From Chloroflexota bacterium (GTDB taxonomy: Bacteria; Chloroflexota; Dehalococcoidia; Tepidiformales; Tepidiformaceae): 20,369 bases of DNA. The stretch is taken from contig JAKALX010000011.1 of assembly GCA_021823905.1 (NCBI GenBank), positions 1 to 20,369 on the forward strand. The letters are read 5' to 3'. The notes under the pieces were generated by a model. It made no database searches and was not told the origin of the DNA. It was given only the letters and a program-made list of their open reading frames with translations. Every line of letters begins with the position of its first letter. Positions within the stretch are counted from its first letter, which is position 1. Positions 14,510-20,369 of the stretch are shown here, one piece after another. A program made the translations under genes and the position numbers.

Positions 14510-14791
14510 GATCGAGTACCTCGGGAGATGCTTGAGGGAACGGCCGGGTGGGCGGCCAGGGTCTGGGGACGCCCCGCCGGCTACGCGCCGCGGGGCAGGA
14601 GAAGGCCGAGCGAGCGTCCGAGGGAGACGCGGGGCCGCGCGCCAGCGGCTGAGCGGTGGCTGCGGGACGGCCTGGTGGAGCCGGATGCGGGGAAAGGCCG
14701 GCGAATCGACACCAATCAAACCTCGATGCGGCTGAAAGAGCCGCGAATGGACCGCCAGCGACACGCGGCGGCCCGCCCATAGTACCTGAAT
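14510..14791 (-). promoter_or_regulatory. leuS leader with predicted promoter and hairpins
   Basis: This 282-nt stretch has no gene. A weak sigma70-like promoter is visible on the minus strand: ATGACT (14803-14808, just inside the end of the mgtC-like gene), an 18-nt spacer and TACTAT (14779-14784). It would give a leader of roughly 260 nt. Inside lies a 6-bp hairpin GCGGCT/AGCCGC (14728-14744) and a GC-rich 7-bp hairpin GCCCCGC/GCGGGGC (14571-14596). No T-box consensus (TGGNACCGCG) and no leucine-rich leader peptide were found. Confidence 0.35.
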
Positions 14792-15307
14792 CTAGGCGGG
14801 AGAGTCATCGGAGCCGAGGTCGGCCAGTTCGGGCGGGGGCGCTTCCCGTTGCAGGCGCTCGCGCGACTCCGGCGAAACCCGATGAGGGCGGCCGTGGGCG
14901 AGGACATAGTCGGAAACGGGCGCGAGCTCGAGCAGGCCAATGACGGTGACCGAGATGAGAATGGCGGCCAACCAGAGATGCGTGCCGGCCATCAGACCAA
15001 CGGCGGCCATCACCCAGATCGTCGCGGCCGTGGTGACGCCCTTGATGTTGTTGCCGCGCTGGAAGACCAGGCCCGCGCCAAGGAAGCCAATCCCCTAGAC
15101 GATGTTCGACGCGATCCTGTCGTCGCCGAAGCTGTTGCTCACTTCGGTGAACAACGCGGCGCCCGCGCAGACCAGCGCGTTCGTGCGCATGCCGGCCTCG
15201 TGACCGCGGTATTCGCGTTCGAGCCCGACGATGCCGCCAAGCACCAACGCGAAAAGAACCCAGAGGAACGACTGGAACTGGTCGCCGTTACTGAGATGGA
15301 CGGGCAC
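14792..15307 (-). pseudogene. MgtC/SapB family membrane protein interrupted by an in-frame amber codon
   Basis: Ignoring one TAG, this frame encodes 171 residues with the MgtC/SapB pattern: G-G-I-V-G-L-E-R-E-Y-R-G-H-E-A-G-M-R-T-N-A-L-V, then S-N-I-V-[stop]-G-I-G-F-L-G-A-G-L-V-F, then T-T-A-A-T-I-W-V-M-A-A-V-G and hydrophobic helices. The TAG (15095-15097) is codon 71, in the most conserved motif, usually V-(S/T/A)-G-I-G-F-L-G-A-G. A serine TCG changed to TAG needs one substitution. The rest of the frame is intact, so the change is recent, suppressed or a sequence error. The GTG start at 15307 has AGGGGG upstream and follows the preceding stop by 4 nt. Intact relatives are inner-membrane proteins linked to Mg2+ or acid stress. 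As written, only a 70-residue N-terminal fragment would be made. Confidence 0.82.
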
Positions 15308-15311
15308 CCGG

Positions 15312-15851
15312 CTACCCCCTGTCGTGAGCGATGAGGAGGGTCTCGAAGTTCCGCTCGTGGGAACAGAGACGGCAGGTGAGGTACCAGACCCAAATGGCGG
15401 CTGGAGCTTTGCCGTATTTCTCGGTCGCAACGTCGTGCATTTCGTCGGCGAGCTTTTGCATCTGGCCCCAGGGCGCTTCAACGAGCCTCGTGTAGGCGAC
15501 CCCCCCGGGGACGTAGACACCGCGCGCGCCGGGCGCGGCCCCGTCGACCTCGAGGAGCAGCGGGCGGCGGAATCGGCCGGCGCCGAGAAGCACCATGGGG
15601 TCGGCGGGAACGGAGAGCTCCAGTTTGCGCGCCCTCGCTTCCAGACCTGTCTTCGCGCCGATGTAGCCGACAGGGACGCCCAGGACGGCGTTGACGGTCG
15701 TACGGAGGAAAGCAATGTCGGACCAATCGCTTTCGACGTCGTGCCAGTCGTCGCGCGCGAGGCGCGGACAGGCGCAGTCGGCGGGTTCCGCGGGCTCCGT
15801 CGTAGGGGCCTGTTGCCTTCGGTCGACCCGGACGCGGCGTCGCTCGGTCAT
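15312..15851 (-). CDS. Unknown protein with paired cysteines, coupled to the glucosidase gene
   Basis: A 179-residue soluble protein I cannot assign to a family. An N-terminal Arg/Pro-rich tail leads to Cys26-Ala-Cys28-Pro, then a W-H-D-V-E-S-D-W segment. A middle part is rich in Val, Gly and Pro (V-L-G-V-P-V-G-Y-I-G, V-Y-V-P-G-G-V-A-Y). Near the C-terminus is W-Y-L-T-Cys160-R-L-Cys163-S-H. The two cysteine pairs and nearby His could form a metal or Fe-S site, which is inference from spacing alone. The ATG overlaps the glucosidase stop as ATGA, and no separate Shine-Dalgarno is visible, so it is probably translated by coupling. Confidence 0.72.
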   Translation of the reverse strand: MTERRRVRVDRRQQAPTTEPAEPADCACPRLARDDWHDVESDWSDIAFLRTTVNAVLGVPVGYIGAKTGLEARARKLELSVPADPMVLLGAGRFRRPLLLEVDGAAPGARGVYVPGGVAYTRLVEAPWGQMQKLADEMHDVATEKYGKAPAAIWVWYLTCRLCSHERNFETLLIAHDRG

Positions 15852-17500
15852 GCGGGAAGGATAGCCGAGCTCCGGGCAACCATCATCGCGGCGAGCGCAG
15901 GAAGGACGACGTCACCCTCGACGGGGCGGCCTTCGGCCTGGCGTTCCGTTGCGAGGATGACCTTGTCGTAGCCGGGCGGGAGCGTGAGCATGCGGTCCTC
16001 GGTGGCCGTGTTGACGGCGACAAGGACGGGGCGTTCGCCAGGGCAGTGGCGCGTGAAGGCGAAAACGTCCGGCGCGGTGTCAATCTCGACGTAGTTGCCG
16101 CGCTGGAGGGACAACTCGCCGCGGCGGAGCCAGATGGCGCGCCGATGGAGCGCAAGGAGCGAGTCGGGATCGTTCTCCTGGACTTCAACCGAGATCTCGG
16201 CGGGGCCGAAGGGCAGCCAGGGCTCGCCGGTGGTGAAGCCGCGACCCGGAGAAGCGTCCCACTGCATGGGCGTTCGCTCGGGATCGCGGCCGAAGTAGCG
16301 GAAGCGCGCGGGATCCTGGAGCCGATCCTCGGGGATGTCGGCGTCGGCCATGCCGATCTCTTCGCCGTAGTAGACGAAGGGCGTCCCGCGAAGGCCCATC
16401 AGGAGCACGACCGAGGCGAAGGCGCGATCGAGTCCGCGGCCATCGAGGTCGTGGCGGGAGATGAAACGCGGTCGGTCGTGATTCGCGAGGGCGTAGCAGG
16501 GCTGCGAGCCCGGGGGCAGCGCAGACTCAGCATTGGCAACGATGCGGCGGAGCGTCGCCGCGTCCCATTGCGTATACCCGGTGAACGGCTCGACCTCGTG
16601 GATCAGCTGGAAGTTGAACGCCAGGTGGAGGCCGTTGAGCGCGGCTCCGCCGTAGAAGCGGGCGAGCTCCTCGGCGGTGCCGAAGACTTCGCCAACGGCC
16701 ATGCGATCGTCGTACTCGTCGAGCACCGCGCGGATGCCCTCGACGGCAGCGAACACGTCGGGGTAGTTGCGGTTGTTGACCCAGAGCTGCTGCATGCGCT
16801 CGGCGCCCTCGGGCTGCCAGTTCGGGTTGGGTGGGTTATCCGCGAGATCAGGGTGCTTGAGGATCATGCCCATGACGTCGATGCGGAAGCCGTCGATCCC
16901 ACGATCGAGCCAGAAGCGAAGCACGTTGTGCATCGCCTCGACGACCTCGGGGTTGCGCCAGTTGAGGTCGGGCTGCTCACGGAGGAAGGAGTGGAGGTAG
17001 TACTGGCCCGTCGCTTCGTCGTACGACCAGGCCGGGCCACCGAAGACGGAGCGCCAGTTGTTCGGGAGGGAGCCATCGGGCTTCTGGCCGCGCCAGATGT
17101 ACCAGTCGCGTTTCGGGTTGCGGTGGCTGGAGCGCGACTCGACGAACCAGGGATGCTGGTCGGAGGTGTGGTTCGGGACGTAGTCGAGAAGGACGCGAAT
17201 GCCGCGCGCGTGGCATTCGGCGATCAGGCGGTCCATCGTGGCCAGGTCGCCGAACTCTGGCGCGACATCGCAGTAGTCGCTGACGTCGTAGCCGAAGTCC
17301 TTCATGGGCGAAGGGAAGGTGGGCGAGAGCCAGATGGCGTCGACGCCGAGGGAGGCTGCGGTACCGTCATTCAGGTAGTCGAGGCGATCGATCAGTCCCT
17401 GGAGGTCACCGACGCCGTCGCCGTTGGAATCCTGGAAGCTTCGCGGGTAGACCTGGTAGACGACCGCATGCCGCCACCACTCGTTGCCGGCAGCGGCCAT
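15848..17500 (-). CDS. GH13 alpha-glucosidase / oligo-1,6-glucosidase family
   Basis: A 550-residue cytoplasmic glycoside hydrolase of family 13. The barrel opens with W-W-R-H-A-V-V-Y-Q-V-Y-P-R-S-F-Q-D-S-N-G-D-G-V-G-D-L. The conserved regions are D-Y-V-P-N-H-T (106-112), G-F-R-I-D-V (204-209, nucleophile Asp208), A-V-G-E-V-F (268-273, acid/base Glu271) and A-N-H-D-R-P-R (339-345, Asp342). Full length and a complete C-terminal beta domain agree with alpha-1,4/alpha-1,6-glucosidases of the oligo-1,6-glucosidase subfamily; trehalose-6-phosphate hydrolase or sucrose-acting members are alternatives. There is no signal peptide. It starts 3 nt after the preceding stop and overlaps the next gene. Confidence 0.95.
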   Translation of the reverse strand: MAAAGNEWWRHAVVYQVYPRSFQDSNGDGVGDLQGLIDRLDYLNDGTAASLGVDAIWLSPTFPSPMKDFGYDVSDYCDVAPEFGDLATMDRLIAECHARGIRVLLDYVPNHTSDQHPWFVESRSSHRNPKRDWYIWRGQKPDGSLPNNWRSVFGGPAWSYDEATGQYYLHSFLREQPDLNWRNPEVVEAMHNVLRFWLDRGIDGFRIDVMGMILKHPDLADNPPNPNWQPEGAERMQQLWVNNRNYPDVFAAVEGIRAVLDEYDDRMAVGEVFGTAEELARFYGGAALNGLHLAFNFQLIHEVEPFTGYTQWDAATLRRIVANAESALPPGSQPCYALANHDRPRFISRHDLDGRGLDRAFASVVLLMGLRGTPFVYYGEEIGMADADIPEDRLQDPARFRYFGRDPERTPMQWDASPGRGFTTGEPWLPFGPAEISVEVQENDPDSLLALHRRAIWLRRGELSLQRGNYVEIDTAPDVFAFTRHCPGERPVLVAVNTATEDRMLTLPPGYDKVILATERQAEGRPVEGDVVLPALAAMMVARSSAILPA

Positions 17501-17503
17501 GGC

Positions 17504-17851
17504 TCAGGCGCCCAGGGAGCGGAGGTGCGCGAGGATCGCGGGCTGCTCCTGGAGAAGGGCGACGGAAACCATGATCAGCGAATCGGGGTGTGCGCCGGAC
17601 TCCGCCCGCTGGCGAAGGACGTAGGAGCCAACTTCGACAGCCAGGGCCTGGCGCGTTTCGGGGGTGTCGTCGCGGCCGAGCTCCCGCGTGAGGAAGCGGG
17701 CGGCGGCGTCATTGAGGAGGACGGCGCATTCCTTCGCGTGGCGGCCGGGGATGCCGACGGAGAAGTTGGCCTGCGTCATGCCCCAGATCTCGGTACCGGT
17801 TCCGGGGCCCTCGTAGCGAACGGTGATCTCGGACGGGGCGGTGCTGGTCAT
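17504..17851 (-). CDS. Unknown protein downstream of argG
   Basis: A 115-residue soluble protein not recognised as a known family. The N-terminal half looks beta-rich (E-I-T-V-R-Y-E-G-P-G-T-G-T-E-I-W-G, then N-F-S-V-G-I-P-G-R-H). The C-terminal half is helical (A-V-L-L-N-D-A-A-A-R-F-L-T-R-E-L, then V-G-S-Y-V-L-R-Q-R-A). No Cys pair, membrane helix or catalytic motif stands out. The ATG overlaps the argG stop (ATGA) and has GGAGAA upstream; the stop is 3 nt before the glucosidase start. Position alone does not reveal whether it serves arginine synthesis or sugar use. Confidence 0.75.
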   Translation of the reverse strand: MTSTAPSEITVRYEGPGTGTEIWGMTQANFSVGIPGRHAKECAVLLNDAAARFLTRELGRDDTPETRQALAVEVGSYVLRQRAESGAHPDSLIMVSVALLQEQPAILAHLRSLGA

Positions 17852-19086
17852 TCTCGTTCTCCGGGCATGGCGATCTTGAGGGTGTCTGGCATCTGGCCGA
17901 GGAGCTGGACGCGCGTCTGGACGCGCGTCTGGAGACCCCAGACGTTGATGAAGCCGACGGCCGCCGACTGGTCGTAGGTGTCGCCGCGATCATAGGTAGC
18001 GAGACCGCGGTCGTACAAGGACTCGTCGGCCTTTCGGCCGACGACCGTGGCCGTCCCGCGCTGGAGGCGGACACGGATGGTGCCGCTGACGTGGCGCTGG
18101 GTGCTGGCGACGTAGGCGGCGATGTCCTGGTGGTGGGCGCTGAACCAGAGGCCGTTGTAGATGAGCTCGGCGTACTCGGTGGCGACGTGCTTCTTGAGCT
18201 TGAGCTGCTGCTTCGAGAGGGTCATGCCCTCGAGCGCGCGATGGGCGGCGTGGAAGATCGTGGCTGCGGGCGCCTCGTAGATCTCGCGGCTTTTGATGCC
18301 GACGAGGCGGTCCTCGACGTGGTCGATGCGGCCAACGCCGTAGCGGCCGCCGAGATCGTTCAGCCTGGTAACCATCTCGACGGGGCCGATCTCGTCTCCG
18401 TTGAGTGAGACGGGCATGCCGTGCTGGTAGGCGATGTCGAGGTAGGCGGGCTCGGCCGGGGCGCTCTCGGGCGAGACGGTCCACTCGTAGGCGTCGGGCG
18501 GCGGCTCCTGCCAGGGATCTTCGAGGACGCCGGCCTCGGCGCTGCGGCCCCACATGTTTTCGTCGATGCTGAACGGCCCTTTGTCTCCCCAGGGGATGTC
18601 GACGCCGTGCTCGCGGAGGTATTCGATCTGCATCTCGCGGGCCATCGCGTTTTCGCGCGTGGGGGCGACGATCTTGAGCGACGGGTCGAGCGTCTGGATG
18701 CCGACGTCGAAGCGGACCTGGTCGTTGCCCTTGCCGGTGCAGCCGTGGGCGACCGCCAGCGCACCCTCTTCGTGCGCGACGTCGACGAGGAGCTTGGCCA
18801 TGAGCGGCCGGGCGAGCGCGGTCGCAAGCGGGTAGGCGTCCTGGTACATGGCGCCGGCAGCGAGCGCCGGGAAGGCGAAGTAGCGGATGAAATCCTCGCG
18901 GGCGTCGATGACGCGGACCTTCACGGCGCCGGCGGCGAGCCCACGCGACTCGACGACGGGTTGCTCGCGGCTCTTGCCCACGTCGATGTTGAGGGCGACG
19001 ACTTCGTAGCCCTGTTCGACGGAGAGCCACTTGATGGCGGTGGTGGTATCGAGGCCACCGGAGTAGGCGAGGACGAGCTTGGGCAC
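17848..19086 (-). CDS. argG: Argininosuccinate synthase
   Basis: A 412-residue enzyme that joins citrulline and aspartate using ATP, the penultimate step of arginine synthesis. The ATP pyrophosphatase loop A-Y-S-G-G-L-D-T-T lies at residues 7-15. H-G-C-T-G-K-G-N-D-Q-V-R-F and the later P-V-S-L-N-G and G-R-Y-G-V-G-R-I-D-H-V-E-D-R-L-V-G-I-K-S-R-E-I-Y-E-A-P-A are ArgG signatures. Length is normal. The GTG start at 19086 has AGGAAG upstream. The last ~20 residues contain a perfect 4-residue duplication (T-R-V-Q-T-R-V-Q). An 88-nt gap precedes the gene, so it may have its own promoter, but none is convincing. No argH or other arginine gene is nearby. Confidence 0.97.
   Translation of the reverse strand: MPKLVLAYSGGLDTTTAIKWLSVEQGYEVVALNIDVGKSREQPVVESRGLAAGAVKVRVIDAREDFIRYFAFPALAAGAMYQDAYPLATALARPLMAKLLVDVAHEEGALAVAHGCTGKGNDQVRFDVGIQTLDPSLKIVAPTRENAMAREMQIEYLREHGVDIPWGDKGPFSIDENMWGRSAEAGVLEDPWQEPPPDAYEWTVSPESAPAEPAYLDIAYQHGMPVSLNGDEIGPVEMVTRLNDLGGRYGVGRIDHVEDRLVGIKSREIYEAPAATIFHAAHRALEGMTLSKQQLKLKKHVATEYAELIYNGLWFSAHHQDIAAYVASTQRHVSGTIRVRLQRGTATVVGRKADESLYDRGLATYDRGDTYDQSAAVGFINVWGLQTRVQTRVQLLGQMPDTLKIAMPGERE
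17909..17932 (-). repeat. Perfect 12-bp tandem duplication in the argG 3' end
   Basis: ACGCGCGTCTGG occurs twice in direct succession, in frame, encoding T-R-V-Q twice. It adds four residues near the ArgG C-terminus, a region that varies among homologues, so it is probably harmless. Confidence 0.85.
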
Positions 19087-19174
19087 GGCCGCTTCCTGTC
19101 GGGAGTCGCGCGCGAGCGAGCGGGACGCGCACTACGTCCAGTATCCCCCTGCCAGGGGATGCGGGGAACAGGAG

Positions 19175-19531
19175 TCAGTTGCCGAGCTCGGTCTTCGCCC
19201 TGCGGACGCCGTACTGCCAGGCAACAAGCACGTCGGCAGCGAGAACGACCACGAGAGCGACGGTCACTCCACCGACGAGCCCGTTTCCGAGCTTGCCCGC
19301 GAGGCTGAACGGCAGGAACGCAAGCCCGGCCATGACGACGGCGATGCCGCCAAAGATGAGGACGGGCGCGGCGGCGCGATGCGTCGCGGCCCAGTTCTCG
19401 TCGCTGCGCATCGTGTAGGGCGTGCGGATGCCGGCGAAGCCGTTGCGCGGCAGCCTGCCGACCAATCCGAGCCAGCCGAGCGCGACCAGGAGCAGGCCAG
19501 CGAGGGTCACCATGGCGAGGGCGACCGCCAT
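19175..19531 (-). CDS. SdpI-family small membrane protein
   Basis: A 118-residue protein with three hydrophobic helices (~4-24, 55-77, 82-104). Between the first two is the SdpI-family signature G-R-L-P-R-N-G-F-A-G-I-R-T-P-Y-T-M-R-S-D-E-N-W-A-A-T-H-R, here in its usual place. SdpI of Bacillus gives immunity to the SdpC toxin; most other family members have unknown roles. It is shorter than Bacillus SdpI and represents only the core domain. The ATG shares its A with the nitrilase stop (TGATG), indicating coupled translation. It ends 88 nt before argG. Confidence 0.85.
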   Translation of the reverse strand: MAVALAMVTLAGLLLVALGWLGLVGRLPRNGFAGIRTPYTMRSDENWAATHRAAAPVLIFGGIAVVMAGLAFLPFSLAGKLGNGLVGGVTVALVVVLAADVLVAWQYGVRRAKTELGN

Positions 19532-20369
19532 CAGGCGCCACCCTCGGCGACGGAGGCGAGCTGCTTTTCGACGCTGGCGAAGGCGTCGCGCAGATCGGCC
19601 TCGGTGCGAAGCTGGCTAGTGTCGATCCCGGCTGCAAGGGGCGCGGTGACGGTTGCAGTTTCGCGGCCGTCGAAGGTGGCGACTCGCTTCGGGCGCGCAT
19701 TCACGCGAAATTCGAAGACGTCGGGGCGGGTGTAGTGGCCGGCGTGGTCGGCGATCATCTTCTGGAGCATGACGCGGCCGAGGTTCGCCTTCGCGGTCAG
19801 GATGCCTTCCTCGTTGAGCAACGGGCCGGCGAGCAGATCGCCGTTTGGCCCGATGATTCCCGAGGCGCCGTCGCAGGGCGTGACCAGATGGCGGGTGCGG
19901 CCGTCGAGCTCCATGGACCACTCGCGAACGTCGTCGGGGAGATCCTGCTCGCGGAGAAGGCCGCCGGCCATGACGACGTACGCAGCGGACTGCATGGCAA
20001 ACGCGCGCGAGAGGATCTCCTGGCGGGTGAACTGTCCGCCCGGCCAGGCGGCGGCGTGGACCTGGAGGCCCTGGGAGATGAGGGCGTAGCCGGGGAGGAC
20101 CATCTGGTGCTCCCAGCAGTTGAGCCCACCGAGGCGGCCATAGGGGCGGTCGTAGAGGCGCAACGTGCTGCCGTCGCCTTCGCCCCAGACGGTGCGTTCG
20201 TACATCGTCGGCTTGAGCTTGCGGTGCTTGCCGAGGAGGACGCCTTCGCGTCCGATGAAGAGGAGGGTGGCGTAGACGCTGCCACCGGTCGTGCTGTCGC
20301 GCTCGGCAACCCCGATGACCACGTCCGTCCCCGCGCGGCGGGCGGCGGCGCAGAGAGCGTCGGTCGCGG
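19531..20369 (-). CDS. Nitrilase / carbon-nitrogen hydrolase (5' end beyond the window)
   Basis: 279 codons including the stop are visible; the N-terminus, with the catalytic Glu, lies past the right edge, and the frame stays open to the last base. L-G-K-H-R-K-L-K-P-T supplies the catalytic Lys and G-G-L-N-C-W-E-H the nucleophile Cys (codon 20116-20118). The C-W-E form is typical of true nitrilases (nitrile to acid plus ammonia), rather than amidases or beta-ureidopropionase. M-A-G-G-L, G-I-I-G-P-N-G-D-L-L-A-G-P-L and the later Y-T-R-P-D-V-F-E-F also match the branch. Nitrile substrate cannot be inferred. The stop overlaps the SdpI-like start. Confidence 0.9.
   Translation of the reverse strand, partial: ATDALCAAARRAGTDVVIGVAERDSTTGGSVYATLLFIGREGVLLGKHRKLKPTMYERTVWGEGDGSTLRLYDRPYGRLGGLNCWEHQMVLPGYALISQGLQVHAAAWPGGQFTRQEILSRAFAMQSAAYVVMAGGLLREQDLPDDVREWSMELDGRTRHLVTPCDGASGIIGPNGDLLAGPLLNEEGILTAKANLGRVMLQKMIADHAGHYTRPDVFEFRVNARPKRVATFDGRETATVTAPLAAGIDTSQLRTEADLRDAFASVEKQLASVAEGGA

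Noticed and set aside
11957..14782. A 941-codon open frame on the plus strand, antisense to leuS, and similar long frames opposite serS (1189-2526), lysS (2872-3894), the GH18-like gene (6085-7812) and the glucosidase (16046-17977)
   Set aside because: They mirror genuine enzymes on the other strand, have no recognisable domains and arise because GC-rich codon use leaves few stops in the antisense frame.
14510..14791. T-box riboswitch or leucine leader peptide ahead of leuS
   Set aside because: No TGGNACCGCG-like antiterminator sequence, no terminator with U-run and no Leu codon cluster were found.
14792..15851. Genome-wide recoding of TAG as a sense codon, suggested by the amber in the mgtC-like gene
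   Set aside because: TAG is the normal stop of the mgtC-like frame itself and of neighbouring genes such as the unknown protein at 15312, coaD, the protease and the Nudix gene, so it clearly works as stop here.
1..20369. CRISPR arrays, insertion sequences, tRNA or rRNA genes, phage modules
   Set aside because: No regularly spaced repeats, transposase motifs, CCA-ended cloverleaf sequences or rRNA cores were seen on either strand.

Overview
The window is about 20 kb of GC-rich bacterial chromosome, densely packed with housekeeping genes. Many genes are joined by 1-4 nt start/stop overlaps (ATGA, GTGA, TGATG, TAATG) and several use GTG starts. Gene content (bactofilin, rsmD-coaD followed by a coiled-coil protein, GH13 glucosidase, nitrilase, membrane-anchored HtrA-like protease) and protein style suggest Chloroflexota, possibly a Dehalococcoidia/Tepidiforma-like or Thermomicrobia-like lineage. 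That placement is inference: no rRNA or other decisive marker is present. No tRNA, rRNA, CRISPR array, insertion sequence or phage gene was seen.

Left part (1-4.9 kb). The last 34 codons of a clpP-like gene on + are followed by a perfect 54-bp palindrome acting as a two-way terminator. Against it runs a minus-strand operon, in transcription order lysS, Nudix hydrolase, serS, DUF4160, DUF2442, DUF2442, with every junction overlapping or separated by 1 nt. Upstream of lysS, greA ends in its own terminator.

Middle (4.9-10.1 kb). greA is divergent from a plus-strand run: membrane-anchored HtrA-like protease, membrane-anchored GH18-like protein, rsmD, coaD, a coiled-coil protein and, after a 181-nt gap, a small basic protein. 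A strong terminator separates this run from the convergent bactofilin gene.

Right part (10.1-20.4 kb). All genes are on minus. In transcription order they are nitrilase (5' end outside the window), SdpI-like membrane protein, argG, unknown protein, GH13 glucosidase, unknown Cys-containing protein, an mgtC-like gene broken by an in-frame amber codon, leuS with a ~250-nt leader, a D-2-hydroxyacid dehydrogenase and the bactofilin.

The most interesting points are around greA and in the 3' tail of the serS operon. The GreA coiled-coil tip lacks the two acidic residues used for transcript cleavage in the E. coli protein. The greA leader begins with a hairpin plus U7 directly at the predicted transcription start, like a miniature attenuator. 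DUF4160 and tandem DUF2442 genes, a combination suspected to form toxin-antitoxin-like modules, are translationally coupled to serS. Other points are the amber codon inside the most conserved MgtC motif, a GH18-like protein without the catalytic glutamate, and a Nudix enzyme overlapping lysS.
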